The notes beneath the pieces were generated by a model. It did not search any database, was not told where the DNA came from, and was given only the letters and a program-made list of their open reading frames with translations. From contig JAIYDA010000066.1 of the NCBI GenBank assembly GCA_027487735.1, positions 1-64,000 on the forward strand: DNA of 64,000 nucleotides. The letters are read 5' to 3'. Source of the stretch: Planctomycetaceae bacterium (GTDB lineage Bacteria > Planctomycetota > Phycisphaerae > Phycisphaerales > UBA1924). The number at the start of each line of letters is the position of its first letter. Within the stretch, counting starts at the first letter, position 1. Shown in pieces: positions 17,820 to 26,218 of the stretch. Made by a program: the position numbers and the translations under genes.

Positions 17820-18653
17820 ATGCGCTCAGTTGTTTGCTTCTTCGGGGTGTCCGCGCTCGTGCTCAGCGTCACCTCTGGTGCCAAGGCCGACATCGTTTCG
17901 TACGACCACATGACCAACCAGCCCGCTACGGCTTGGAACCTGCTCTCTGGTGGCGGGAGCCCCGCGAGCACGGGCAGCCGCTTCCTCGGCAGCGTTATCA
18001 CGCTCGCTGGCGGCGCAACCACAATCACGGGCTTCGACGCCACCATGGTGAACAACACCGGCGCCGCCCTCACGTTTACGGCTGGGCAACAAGTCCGCCT
18101 GAACTACTGGATCTGGAACAACTGGACCCCGTCCGTTGGCACCGATCCTGCTTTCAGCAACCTCGCGGGCAGTGGCAACGTCGGCTTCAACGTGGGCGGC
18201 CTCAGCCTTCCCGCCAACAACTTCCTCTTCTTCACGCAGAACGCCGCAGCCGGGCCCGGTCAGGTTCCCGCAGCTAGCACCCTTCCTGGCATTGCGATCA
18301 CGCCTGTCACGGTCGCATCGAGCGGCCCCATCGGCATCACCCTGCACTGGCAGATCAACCGCAACGATGGCGCGGGCTTCGTGCCGCTGGGCGGCCTGAG
18401 CTCGATCGTTGTTGGAGGCCTGGGTGGCACAGCAGTCGCACCGGTTGTCGGCACCAACAACTTCGGCGGCGTCAACCTCGGCTACTACCGCAGCGCATCC
18501 GCAGAGAACAACGGCAACTTCCTTGGCTCGTCGGCCCGCAACATCGGTCCCAACTCCGGTGCCATGCTCCGCGTCTACACCATCCCCAGCCCCGGCGCCG
18601 CCGCGCTGCTGGGCCTCGGTGGCGTCGTCGCCCTCCGCCGCCGCCGCAAGTAA
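17820..18653 (+). CDS. secreted protein with PEP-CTERM-like sorting tail
   Basis: A 277-residue exported protein. GGAGAG precedes ATG 17820. A signal peptide (about 1-23, ending SGAKA) is followed by a Gly/Ser/Thr/Asn-rich beta-type body without a recognised catalytic motif. The last 26 residues, starting IPSPGAAALLGLGG and ending ALRRRRK, form a Pro motif, a hydrophobic helix and a basic end. This is the PEP-CTERM/exosortase-type sorting signal common in planctomycetes. The body has few charged residues, as expected for a surface or matrix protein. Exosortase is not in this window. It stands alone between divergent fabD and convergent yihY. Confidence 0.85.
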   Translation: MRSVVCFFGVSALVLSVTSGAKADIVSYDHMTNQPATAWNLLSGGGSPASTGSRFLGSVITLAGGATTITGFDATMVNNTGAALTFTAGQQVRLNYWIWNNWTPSVGTDPAFSNLAGSGNVGFNVGGLSLPANNFLFFTQNAAAGPGQVPAASTLPGIAITPVTVASSGPIGITLHWQINRNDGAGFVPLGGLSSIVVGGLGGTAVAPVVGTNNFGGVNLGYYRSASAENNGNFLGSSARNIGPNSGAMLRVYTIPSPGAAALLGLGGVVALRRRRK

Positions 18654-18741
18654 GTCTGTCGGTGGCATCAAGCAAACGCGAGGCCTCCGTCGCTGAGCCT
18701 CATCTCCATCAGGTCATTGCGGTTGCAAAATCGCAGTCCAG

Positions 18742-18766
18742 CAAGCCCGGCATCTCGCCGGGCTTG
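18742..18766. terminator. stem-loop between convergent genes
   Basis: A perfect 10-bp stem (CAAGCCCGGC at 18742-18751 with 18757-18766) has a 5-base loop. It lies 90 bases after the PEP-CTERM-like gene and 18 bases past the yihY stop on the other strand. The T-tract is poor on both sides, so termination is likely but not certain. Confidence 0.6.
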
Positions 18767-18783
18767 TTGCGTTGCTGCGCTCA

Positions 18784-20556
18784 TCAGTCCATGATCCTGG
18801 GCTTCCGCACATCCGCCATGCTCCGCCCCTCCAGCGCGCGATGCTTCGCCCGCGACAGCACATCCAGCACCGTGCCCTCGCGCGCGGGCAGCGTCGAGCC
18901 AGCTTGCTCCGCCCCACCCCGTCCTTCCCGCTCCGCAAATCGCAGCACGTCCGTTGCAAGGATCTCTTCCGGTGCCTTGGCGAGCGCAAACCGCTCGTCC
19001 TCGGGCACACCCTGCTTCGCCTCGCTCGCACTCTCGCCCGTCGCCAGCACGCGATGCACCCAGCCGCCGCGAGTCAGCAGGCCCAAGAGCATCGCCGCGA
19101 CAGGCTGCTCGAGCCCCGTCGCATCGCGCACGTCGTGGGCCGTCGTCGTCGCGCCACCCACAAACCGCTGCGAGACGCACCCCAGCACCAGCACCGCCGC
19201 CGCCGGATCAACCAGCCGCAGCCCCTCCGCCCGCTGCCCGTCCGTCGCCAGCCCCAGCGCCACGAGCACGCCCTGCCGAAAGCCCTCGCGCGACACCGTC
19301 TGATACTGCTGGAGCGTGCTCGTGATCTGAAAGCCCAGCAGCACGATGATCCACGTGACATACACCCACAGCATGAACAGCGGCACGATCGCCACCGCCC
19401 CATACAGCGCGGCGTAGCCCGACTTCATGCTGTTGGCGATGTACGCCCCAAGCAACGTCTTGCTCACCTCCCACAGCACCGCCGCGATCGCAGCCCCCGC
19501 CAGCGCCGGCCCCACCCGCACGCGCACGTTGGGCACCGCCGCAAACACCACCACCAGCATGCCCGTGCTGATCGCGACGCTGAGCACAAACTTCGTGCTC
19601 CCCACCGCGGCTTTGCTCAGCCAGCCCTGCTGCGTGCCCGCCGTGTCTTGCTGTGGCTCGCCCTGCACTAAACCCTGCGCCACACCCTGAGCCGCGCCCT
19701 GCCCCGCCTCGCCCCCCTGCAACACGCGCTCGCTCATCGTGATTGGCGCGTCCTCTCCCAGCGCCCGCATCGCAATCCGCTCCACACCCGCGCGCACGCC
19801 AAAGCTCGCCACCAGCAGCAAAGGCCCCAGCGTCAGCAGCGCCCAGTAGTCCTTCACGCGCCGCAGCCAACTCTTCCCCAGCGTCGCGCCGCAGATCTGA
19901 TTAAAGCATTTCTCCGTCTCCACCACCATGCTCAGCGCGGCATAGATCAGCATCATCGCGCCCACCAGCCCCACCGCCCCAAAGTTGATGCCATCGATCC
20001 GCGCCATCATCCCCGTGATCCACTCATCCACCCGCGCGCTCATCTTCGGAGTCGCATCGGCCGCTGGCTTTGCGGTCGTCGCGTCCTCCTGCACGATGTC
20101 CGCCATCAGCTCCGGATTCAGGCTTCGCTCGTGCCCCCCAATCCCAAAGCCAAACACGTTGATCCCCGTCATCGTCTCCAGCTGCTTCACCCGCTGCGCC
20201 TCGAGCACCTTCGCCTCGTCCACCGCGATCTGATCCACCCCCGTAAACCGGAGCACCTCGCCCACCAGGCTCTTTACCTGCGCCTCGCTCACAAACGCGT
20301 GCAGCACGACCAGCCCCACCACCAGCGTGGGAATGAGCCCGAAGATCGTGCGAAAGCTCAGTGCAGCCGCCATCCGCGTGAGCTGGCTGCGCCGATAGTT
20401 CTGCGCCGCAATCCGCCACAGCACCAAAGGCCGCCCCACCAGCAGCCCCGCCCACCACGCTTCCGCCCGCGCCCGCAGCGTCGAAGGCTCCGCCCCGGGC
20501 AAGACCTGCTTGCCCCCTCGCGACCCACCCTTGGCTTTTTCACCTCGCGCGCCCAT
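18784..20556 (-). CDS. YihY/BrkB-family inner-membrane protein with C-terminal winged-helix-like extension
   Basis: A 590-residue integral membrane protein of the YihY (formerly RNase BN) family; the molecular function of the family is uncertain. The N-terminal cytoplasmic stretch is basic. The first membrane segment contains AAALSFRTIFGLIPTLVVGL, the family signature. Later segments include LLVASFGVRAGVER, then ALYGAVAIVPLFMLWVYVTW with the conserved end LLGFQIT. Two soluble insertions are unusual: an acidic loop at about 110-175, and a repetitive GQGAAQGVAQGLVQGEPQQ loop at about 285-310. The C-terminal 170 residues (LVLGCVSQRFVGG onward) resemble a winged helix. It sits 37 bases downstream of the pseudouridine synthase homologue. 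Confidence 0.85.
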   Translation of the reverse strand: MGARGEKAKGGSRGGKQVLPGAEPSTLRARAEAWWAGLLVGRPLVLWRIAAQNYRRSQLTRMAAALSFRTIFGLIPTLVVGLVVLHAFVSEAQVKSLVGEVLRFTGVDQIAVDEAKVLEAQRVKQLETMTGINVFGFGIGGHERSLNPELMADIVQEDATTAKPAADATPKMSARVDEWITGMMARIDGINFGAVGLVGAMMLIYAALSMVVETEKCFNQICGATLGKSWLRRVKDYWALLTLGPLLLVASFGVRAGVERIAMRALGEDAPITMSERVLQGGEAGQGAAQGVAQGLVQGEPQQDTAGTQQGWLSKAAVGSTKFVLSVAISTGMLVVVFAAVPNVRVRVGPALAGAAIAAVLWEVSKTLLGAYIANSMKSGYAALYGAVAIVPLFMLWVYVTWIIVLLGFQITSTLQQYQTVSREGFRQGVLVALGLATDGQRAEGLRLVDPAAAVLVLGCVSQRFVGGATTTAHDVRDATGLEQPVAAMLLGLLTRGGWVHRVLATGESASEAKQGVPEDERFALAKAPEEILATDVLRFAEREGRGGAEQAGSTLPAREGTVLDVLSRAKHRALEGRSMADVRKPRIMD

Positions 20557-20593
20557 ATCGCTCTTGCACGTCCTCCGTGACGTCTTTCACGAG

Positions 20594-22117
20594 TCACTCT
20601 GTCGGCGGCTTCGGCCTCCGCCGAATCAACCCGCCCTCTTCCATCGGCGTTTGCTTCGGTGTCGCCCCACCCTTCACCTCCGCCTTGCCGCGAGCATTCA
20701 TCCCAGCCCGCTTCGCACTCGCACCCTTGGAGTACGCCCCGCCCTCCCCGGGCCGGGGCTTCTTGGGCCCCCTGACTGGCTGGGGGGCTGGCTTGCCGGT
20801 TGGTTTGCCGGTTGGCTTCCCCGTTGGCTTGCCGCCACCCTGAACTGGCCCGCCGAAAGCTGGCCTCTCCCGCGGTGGCTGTTCTGGTCTTGCTCCAAAT
20901 TGCCTTGGCCTGTCTGACCTTGGCCTGTCCGAGTTGGGCCCAACAGGTCTCGCCCCATCCCCTCGTGCCCCGCCCGAACGCTCACGCCCACTGCCCGGCC
21001 CGCCACCGCGCTGCCCACCATCTCGCTCCGCCTTCGCCCGCGCCCGCTCGCCCTCTTGCCGCTCTGCCAGCAGCGCATCAGGAATCGTCCGAGGCTTTCG
21101 CGCCGCCCGCTGCTGCCCCAGGCGCTGCTGTTTCATCGCCTCCTGACGCAGCACGGGCGCTGGCCAGAACGCCTTGGGCTGCCCCCACCCCTGACCTCCA
21201 CCCTGACCTCCACCATGCCCCTCGCCCCGCGTCATGAGCTTCATCGCACGCTGCTCGTCATACCGCCCATCCTCCACAATCGCCCGCAGCACGCGCAGCT
21301 CCTCGCGGCTCACCTCGCGCCACGCCGCCACCTTCAGCCCACGCAGCGTCAAGGGCCCGATCGCCACCCGCGTGATCTTCCGCACAGGCAACCCCGCACC
21401 ATGCAGAATGTCGCGCAAGGGCTTGCCCTTCGCGTCGCTCATCGCGATCCCCAGCACCGTCTTCCCCGCCTCGCGATCGAGCACCACCACCTCAATCTCA
21501 CCCCGCGCTTTCGAGCGCCGCGCCAGCGGTCCCTCCCCCTGCTCAGCCTGCTGCTCGCGTCGCTTCGCAAACGCGCTCGCCTTCGCAACAAGCTTCGCAC
21601 TCCGCCGAATCTTCGCGAGTTCATCCTCACCAACCTCGCCCGCCACCAGCACCTCATACCGCTTGGGCACGCCATACCGCGGATGCGTCAGCGCATTCGC
21701 AAGCTCGCCGTCGTTGGTCAGCACCACAAGCCCCGAGTCATCCCACCCCAGCCTGCCCACCGGAAACAGCCGCGCCCTCGCCGGATGGTCCACAATGTCC
21801 AGAATCGTCGCCCGCTCCATCCCGGGCTCGTCCGATGCTGTCACGAGCACGCGCTGCGGCTTGTGCACCACCAGCGTGAGCGCCGCCGCGGGCTTTGCCA
21901 CCAGCCTGCCATCCACCGTCACGCGATCCTTCAGCGGATCGACAAACACAGGCAGACGCATCTGCGTGGTGCCATTCACCTGCACCCGCCCCTGCTCGAT
22001 CATCGCCTCGCACACGCGCCGCGCCGCAACCCCCGCATCGGCAAGATACCGCTGCAGCCTCACCTTCTGCCCCGCATCACCGCCCGCATCACGATCTTCC
22101 GCTGCATCAAAGGCCAT
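20594..22117 (-). CDS. RsuA/RluB-family pseudouridine synthase homologue with altered catalytic motif and long basic tail
   Basis: The N-terminus has an S4 RNA-binding domain (about 18-65; LQRYLADAGVAARRVCEAMI). It is followed by a RsuA-family catalytic domain (about 75-260; KPQRVLVTASD, then LTHPRYGVPKRYEVLVAGEV). The family motif is usually G-R-L-D-x-x-T/S-x-G, where the Asp is the nucleophile. Here residues 121-129 read GRLGWDDSG, so Gly124 replaces that Asp. The last 190 residues are a disordered Arg/Gly/Pro-rich tail with a GKPT repeat. If active it would modify 16S or 23S rRNA; if not, it may act as an RNA-binding factor. Start ATG 22117. Confidence 0.85.
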   Translation of the reverse strand: MAFDAAEDRDAGGDAGQKVRLQRYLADAGVAARRVCEAMIEQGRVQVNGTTQMRLPVFVDPLKDRVTVDGRLVAKPAAALTLVVHKPQRVLVTASDEPGMERATILDIVDHPARARLFPVGRLGWDDSGLVVLTNDGELANALTHPRYGVPKRYEVLVAGEVGEDELAKIRRSAKLVAKASAFAKRREQQAEQGEGPLARRSKARGEIEVVVLDREAGKTVLGIAMSDAKGKPLRDILHGAGLPVRKITRVAIGPLTLRGLKVAAWREVSREELRVLRAIVEDGRYDEQRAMKLMTRGEGHGGGQGGGQGWGQPKAFWPAPVLRQEAMKQQRLGQQRAARKPRTIPDALLAERQEGERARAKAERDGGQRGGGPGSGRERSGGARGDGARPVGPNSDRPRSDRPRQFGARPEQPPRERPAFGGPVQGGGKPTGKPTGKPTGKPAPQPVRGPKKPRPGEGGAYSKGASAKRAGMNARGKAEVKGGATPKQTPMEEGGLIRRRPKPPTE

Positions 22118-22214
22118 CCCTCAGCATAGCCCGCGCCGGTTTCGAGCCCGGGGGGTTGAGAGCGAGCGAGCGGTTGGGGGAGGAGCCGCGCGCGAATCGC
22201 GACCAAACGGGTCC

Positions 22215-22341
22215 GAGGCATTGGGCATTCGGCATTCGCCATTCGAAGCCGCGCCGAGCAGCGCCCCCTCATCGCCCGTCGCACATGCGCGCCGACAACG
22301 AGCACCAATGCACGAATGCCTAATCCCGAATGCCGAATGCC
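22215..22341. repeat. inverted repeat of GGCATTCGGCATTCG arms
   Basis: The left arm (about 22217-22245) contains GGCATTCGGCATTCG; the right arm (about 22313-22341) contains its exact reverse complement, CGAATGCCGAATGCC. Both arms carry further related CATTCG/CGAATG copies, separated by about 75 bases. It fills the gap between the DUF5658-like stop and the RsuA-family start and could fold as a large hairpin in RNA. Confidence 0.7.
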
Positions 22342-22348
22342 TTTCCCC

Positions 22349-22801
22349 CTACCCCATCCACACCCGCACCAACATAAACCCATACAGCACCGGAAACGCC
22401 CCCACCGCCACCGCGAGCACCGCGAGGTTTCTCGCCAGCGACTCGTTCTTCCGCGCCACCACCTCGCACACGCCAATCACCACCAGCACCGTCGCATACT
22501 TGAGCGCGATCATTCCGGGCCAGCCAAAGCGATCGAAGATGTGCGACGCCACCCGGTTCGCTTCGCCCCCCCGATACACCTCGATGATGATGAACGTCAC
22601 CAGCACATCCAGCGTCGACGTCAGCACATACCAGCAGTAATGGTCAGGAAAACGCACGCCGCGCTTCGTGCCGGTGCCAGCGCCGTCAGGGCCCGCTGCT
22701 GGCAGCGGTGTTCGCCCAGATGTGGGCCCAAATGTCCGCTCGGTTGGTGCGTCCGCAGTCTCTGGCACGCGAGGAGCGTACGCGCTCGCCGTCTCGCACA
22801 A
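22349..22801 (-). CDS. DUF5658-like small membrane protein
   Basis: A 150-residue protein with a disordered polar N-terminus of about 50 residues, then three hydrophobic helices. The second half has YVLTSTLDVLVTFIIIEVYR, then GGEANRVASHIFDRFGWPGM and ALKYATVLVVIGVCEVVARK. The spacing of Thr-x-x-Asp, Gly-Gly-x-x-Asn and a central Lys in the second helix matches the DUF5658 family as I know it. Its role is unknown. The start lies 18 bases after the AroDE stop, so it is probably the last gene of that transcription unit, followed by an inverted repeat. Confidence 0.75.
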   Translation of the reverse strand: MCETASAYAPRVPETADAPTERTFGPTSGRTPLPAAGPDGAGTGTKRGVRFPDHYCWYVLTSTLDVLVTFIIIEVYRGGEANRVASHIFDRFGWPGMIALKYATVLVVIGVCEVVARKNESLARNLAVLAVAVGAFPVLYGFMLVRVWMG

Positions 22802-22819
22802 CGCGCATGCTCACCCCGT

Positions 22820-24577
22820 TCACCCCGCTCGCTCCGCGAGCGCGGCGAGCACGACCTCCCGCATCATCCCCGCGCGAGGCGCTTTCCCCAGGCAAAACGC
22901 CTCGCTCTGCAGCTCTGCTTGCCGCACAAATAGCTCCAGCCCATCCACCGTGCGCCACCCTGCCCGCCGCGCCTCGCGCAGCACGGGCGTCTCGAGCGGG
23001 TGATAGATCGTCTCGATGAGCAAAGGCCGCACGCTCGCGCTCTCGCACGCGCGCATCGCCGGGATGGGCATCGCGAGTTCGCCAGCGCTCTCCGTGCCCA
23101 TGCCCACGCTCGTCGCCTGCACAAACGCATCGCAGCAGCTTCGCTCCAGCGCATCCAGCCCCATCGCCACGATGTTGCCAGTAGCCTCGGGTATCGCCTC
23201 GCGCAGCCGCGCAGCAAGCTCTTCGCCTCGCTCGCGCGTGCGGTTATAGATCACCACGTGGGCCCCAAGGCTCGCCGCTGCCCACGCCGCCGCTGCCCCC
23301 ACGCCCCCAGCGCCCACGATTCCCACGCGCTTGCCCACGAGCTTGCCGGCCGCATTCGCCCCCAGCCCCTCATGCAGCCCCTCTTGCAGCATGCCTCGCA
23401 GCGCGATCACATCGGTGTTCATCACCCGCGCCCCGCGCACGCGCGAGTGCCCCGCCGCATCCCACTCGCGATCCACCACCAGCGTGTTCGCAGCCCCCAC
23501 CGCGCGCGTGGCGGCATCAGCTTCCCATCCCTCGCGCTGCGCGAGCTCCGCCAGCGCCCGCTTGTGCGGCATCGTCACGCTGCACCCGCACAGGTGCAGC
23601 ACCGGGTGCGCCAGCAGCTCGCGCATCGTCGCAACAAACCCCGCGCGCGACGCCGCGGCATCTTCGGCCCCGTCGGCTGCGCCGACCCCGACCCCTGCCC
23701 CATGGGCCGCGATGGGCAGATGCACATACACGCCCTCCTCCCCCGCCTCAGCAAACGCCGCGTTGTGCACCGCGGGCGAGAGCGACGCCTGCACGGGCCA
23801 CCCCACAATGCCAAACACCCGCGTGCCGCTGCGCACGCGCTGGGCGCGAAACGTGCCCAGCAAGCTGCGCAGGCTCAGCTGCCCCGGCGCGGTTGCGTCC
23901 TTCGCGTGCAGCGGCGCGAAGGTGAGCATCGATCCAAACTTGCCCCCCAGCACCCGCGTGCACACCCCAAACTCGCCCATGCCCAGCATGATCGCGGGCT
24001 TTGCGCATCGCGCGGGCGTGTCGAGCAGTTCGAGCGCATCGTGCAGGTTGCGGGCCCGGGCTGCCACCTTCATCACGCTGCACGCGGGCTCATCGTGCAT
24101 CGCCGCGATGCTGCGCGCCAAGTCCTGAGGCAAGCCCGCAAAGTCGTGCACGCTGAGAATCAGCCGCGTGGGCACCTCGCGAAGCTGCCCAGGGTGCTGC
24201 ACGCAGAGCCGCAGCTTCTGCCGGATGTTCGCCGAGCGTGCGAACGCCTTGAGCTCGATGTCGATGTACGCCGGCCCCTTGCCACTCGTGCAAAGCCGCT
24301 CATACAAGCTCACGCGGGCATCTTCGGGGCCGTCATAGGCTCCGCCCTCGCTCGCGTGCCGGCACGTCACGATGCACGCGAGCGGGCTGCTGGCAACCAG
24401 TCGCTCCAGCTCAGCAGCCTGCAACGCAAACTCCGCGTCGTCGCCGCTAAAAAATCCGTCGACGCGATACTCGACGATTCCTGCCCCGTGCTCGCCCGCA
24501 AGCATCGCAGCCCGCAAGGCCTGCTCCGCGCTCTCGACGACGATGGGCACGCAGATGAGCATGAGCAAAGCTGCCAC
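22820..24577 (-). CDS. aroDE: bifunctional 3-dehydroquinate dehydratase / shikimate dehydrogenase
   Basis: Catalyses two successive steps of the shikimate pathway: 3-dehydroquinate to 3-dehydroshikimate, then NADPH reduction to shikimate. Residues about 1-235 are a type I dehydroquinase, with LILSVHDFAG (general base His) and SVMKVAARARN (Schiff-base Lys). Residues about 255-585 are AroE: FGIVGWPVQASLSPAVHNAAF, VTMPHKRALAELA with the catalytic Lys, and an NADP-binding VGAGGVGAAAAWAAASLGA plus NRT. The same domain order occurs in the plant enzyme and in some chlamydiae and planctomycetes. Start is ATG 24577 or 24562, 33-48 bases after the HPr stop, so co-transcription is likely. Confidence 0.93.
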   Translation of the reverse strand: MAALLMLICVPIVVESAEQALRAAMLAGEHGAGIVEYRVDGFFSGDDAEFALQAAELERLVASSPLACIVTCRHASEGGAYDGPEDARVSLYERLCTSGKGPAYIDIELKAFARSANIRQKLRLCVQHPGQLREVPTRLILSVHDFAGLPQDLARSIAAMHDEPACSVMKVAARARNLHDALELLDTPARCAKPAIMLGMGEFGVCTRVLGGKFGSMLTFAPLHAKDATAPGQLSLRSLLGTFRAQRVRSGTRVFGIVGWPVQASLSPAVHNAAFAEAGEEGVYVHLPIAAHGAGVGVGAADGAEDAAASRAGFVATMRELLAHPVLHLCGCSVTMPHKRALAELAQREGWEADAATRAVGAANTLVVDREWDAAGHSRVRGARVMNTDVIALRGMLQEGLHEGLGANAAGKLVGKRVGIVGAGGVGAAAAWAAASLGAHVVIYNRTRERGEELAARLREAIPEATGNIVAMGLDALERSCCDAFVQATSVGMGTESAGELAMPIPAMRACESASVRPLLIETIYHPLETPVLREARRAGWRTVDGLELFVRQAELQSEAFCLGKAPRAGMMREVVLAALAERAG

Positions 24578-24610
24578 GTTGCGCCGCGCGACGAGGCCGC
24601 GCGCTGGCGC

Positions 24611-24883
24611 TCACTCCTCGTCAAACCCGCCATCGACCAGGGCCTTCAGCTCCGTCGCTGCCCGCTCCGCGTCCGCGCCATCCGCCACGATCTCCAGCTC
24701 GCTCCCCTGCCCCGCCGCGAGCATCATCACCTGCATGATCGACTTGCCATCCACCTCGGTGTCGCCCTTGCGCACCTGCACGCTGGAGGCAAACGTGCTC
24801 GCCAGATCGACAAACACCATCGCAGGCCGGGCGTGCAGGCCCAGGCGATTCACGACGGTGGCTTTGGCGGTTGCTTGGGGCAC
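24611..24883 (-). CDS. ptsH: HPr / NPr phosphocarrier protein
   Basis: A 90-residue phosphotransferase carrier that passes phosphate from enzyme I to EIIA. GLHARPAMVF contains the phospho-accepting His17. VDGKSIMQVMMLAAGQG contains Ser48 in the position of the regulatory Ser46 of Gram-positive HPr, so control by an HPr kinase is possible; none is visible here. Length and sequence fit HPr or the nitrogen-PTS NPr. It lies between ptsN and aroDE on one strand, 67 bases after ptsN. Enzyme I is not in the window. Confidence 0.93.
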   Translation of the reverse strand: MPQATAKATVVNRLGLHARPAMVFVDLASTFASSVQVRKGDTEVDGKSIMQVMMLAAGQGSELEIVADGADAERAATELKALVDGGFDEE

Positions 24884-24950
24884 AGATTCTGCTCAACACT
24901 CCGGTTTGACGATCTCACTGATCAACGCATCGACCCCACCCGCCACCAAC

Positions 24951-25427
24951 CTACGCCGTCAGGTGCTGGTGGTCGGCTTCCACGATCATCTCCATCACCT
25001 GCTCCGCCGTTTGGCACTCGCGCAGCGCACGCCGGAAGCTCTCCTTCCCCAGGTACTTGAAGATGACCTCCATCGCCTTCAGATGCTCCTCGGGGGCTTG
25101 CTTGGGACTCACCAGCAGCATCACGATGTACGCGGGCTGATGGTCCACCGACGTGAAGTCGATGCCCCGCGCAGTGAGTCCGAGCGCGACGCTCAGCTTG
25201 CCCACGTCGGGCAGCTTCACGTGCGGCACGGCAACGCCCTTGCCAAAGCCCGTGGTGTTCAGCTTCTCGCGCGCCAGCACCGCCTTATACAGCGCATCCC
25301 GCAGCGCAGCCGGTGCCGCCCCGCCCGCGATCGACGCGTCCACAAGCTCGCCAATCACCTCGTCGCGAGTGCGACCACGCAGGCTCATCACCACGCTGTC
25401 CTTGCTCAAGATGTCCGAGAGCTTCAT
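24951..25427 (-). CDS. ptsN: PTS EIIA protein, nitrogen-type (PtsN-like)
   Basis: A 158-residue EIIA of the fructose/mannitol/Ntr fold. The phosphorylated His is in GFGKGVAVPHVKLP (His69 from ATG 25427). PAYIVMLLVSPKQAPEEHL is the typical strand and loop that follows. No EIIB or EIIC domain is attached, which favours a regulatory PtsN role over sugar transport. The ATG at 25451 is eight codons earlier; I prefer MKLSDIL at 25427. It lies directly after hpf, as in the rpoN operons of proteobacteria, but rpoN itself is absent. Confidence 0.9.
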   Translation of the reverse strand: MKLSDILSKDSVVMSLRGRTRDEVIGELVDASIAGGAAPAALRDALYKAVLAREKLNTTGFGKGVAVPHVKLPDVGKLSVALGLTARGIDFTSVDHQPAYIVMLLVSPKQAPEEHLKAMEVIFKYLGKESFRRALRECQTAEQVMEMIVEADHQHLTA

Positions 25428-25469
25428 CACTGCCGACGCGTCTCCAAACACCCTTCCGCCCCGCGCCTC

Positions 25470-25775
25470 TCACCGACCCTCTTTCAGCCGCTCCTTAAAG
25501 TCTCGCAGCTGCCGCTCGCCCTTCTCCACCACCAGGTCAATCGCCGCGTAGGTGTCGGCCCCCAAGGCATGGCTCACAAAGTCCTTGTGCTTCTCGACAT
25601 CCAGCACCAGCTCCGCCTCATACTGGCTGCTGTGCTGATCGCGCACGTGCTTGAGCGTCACCGTCACCGCCTGCAACCCGTCGTAGTACTTGCTCAGCTT
25701 GCCAGCCTTCGCTTCCGCATACTCGCGCATGGGTTGCGTCACTTCCAGGTGCTTGCCAACAACGTCGATACGCAT
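25470..25775 (-). CDS. hpf: ribosome hibernation promoting factor, short form
   Basis: A 101-residue HPF/YfiA-family protein that binds the 30S decoding region and promotes inactive ribosome dimers in stationary phase. The N-terminus MRIDVVGKHLEVTQPMREYA, then LSKYYDGLQAVTVTL and ALGADTYAAIDLVVEKGERQL, match the family. The long-form C-terminal dimerisation domain is missing. It is the first gene of the hpf-ptsN-ptsH-aroDE run. The tRNA-Ile gene upstream ends in its own terminator, so an hpf promoter is expected in 25776-25925. Confidence 0.93.
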   Translation of the reverse strand: MRIDVVGKHLEVTQPMREYAEAKAGKLSKYYDGLQAVTVTLKHVRDQHSSQYEAELVLDVEKHKDFVSHALGADTYAAIDLVVEKGERQLRDFKERLKEGR

Positions 25776-25924
25776 CGTGCCTCCCTGATCGAGACCGCCT
25801 CACTCGGGCTTCCGGAGCACACACACGCGTCCGGAAAAACTCGCTCGCCGCTTCCCTGCGACAAACTTCCACTCCCACCCAAACGCCCAACGCCAACACG
25901 AACGCCAACAATAGTCAGTCCATC

Positions 25925-25957
25925 AACGAAAACGCCGGCCCTCGCCCGAGGACCGGC
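25925..25957 (-). terminator. terminator of the tRNA-Ile transcript
   Basis: On the minus strand a 10-bp stem (25948-25957 with 25934-25943, one G-U pair) and a 4-base loop are followed by GTTTTCGTT. It starts 11 bases after the mature tRNA end and separates the tRNA from hpf. Confidence 0.8.
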
Positions 25958-25968
25958 TGCAATCGTAA

Positions 25969-26042
25969 TGGGCCTGCGCGGATTCGAACCGCGGACCTCA
26001 CCCTTATCAGGGGTGCGCTCTAGCCAACTGAGCTACAAGCCC
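25969..26042 (-). tRNA. tRNA-Ile (anticodon GAT)
   Basis: A 74-base cloverleaf: acceptor GGGCTTG pairs with CAGGCCC, the D-arm contains TAGCTCAGTTGG, and the anticodon stem CCCCT/AGGGG has GAT in its loop. The T-arm GCGGTTCGAATCCGC is standard. The discriminator is A and no CCA is encoded. It stands alone, not in an rRNA operon. Confidence 0.97.
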
Positions 26043-26218
26043 GACGTCATGCACAGCAGGCTTTGGCCCTTGGGCCGGTTGGCCTCGCTACGCACGCACA
26101 AATCGGACACCCCGGGGCGACGCTCATCGCGCCCGCCCGTGGGGATGGAGTATAGCCCCCCACCCTCAAGGCGTCAGCAAGCTGTTGGCAAGTTCTGGTG
26201 GTGTGCCCCAGCGAGCCC

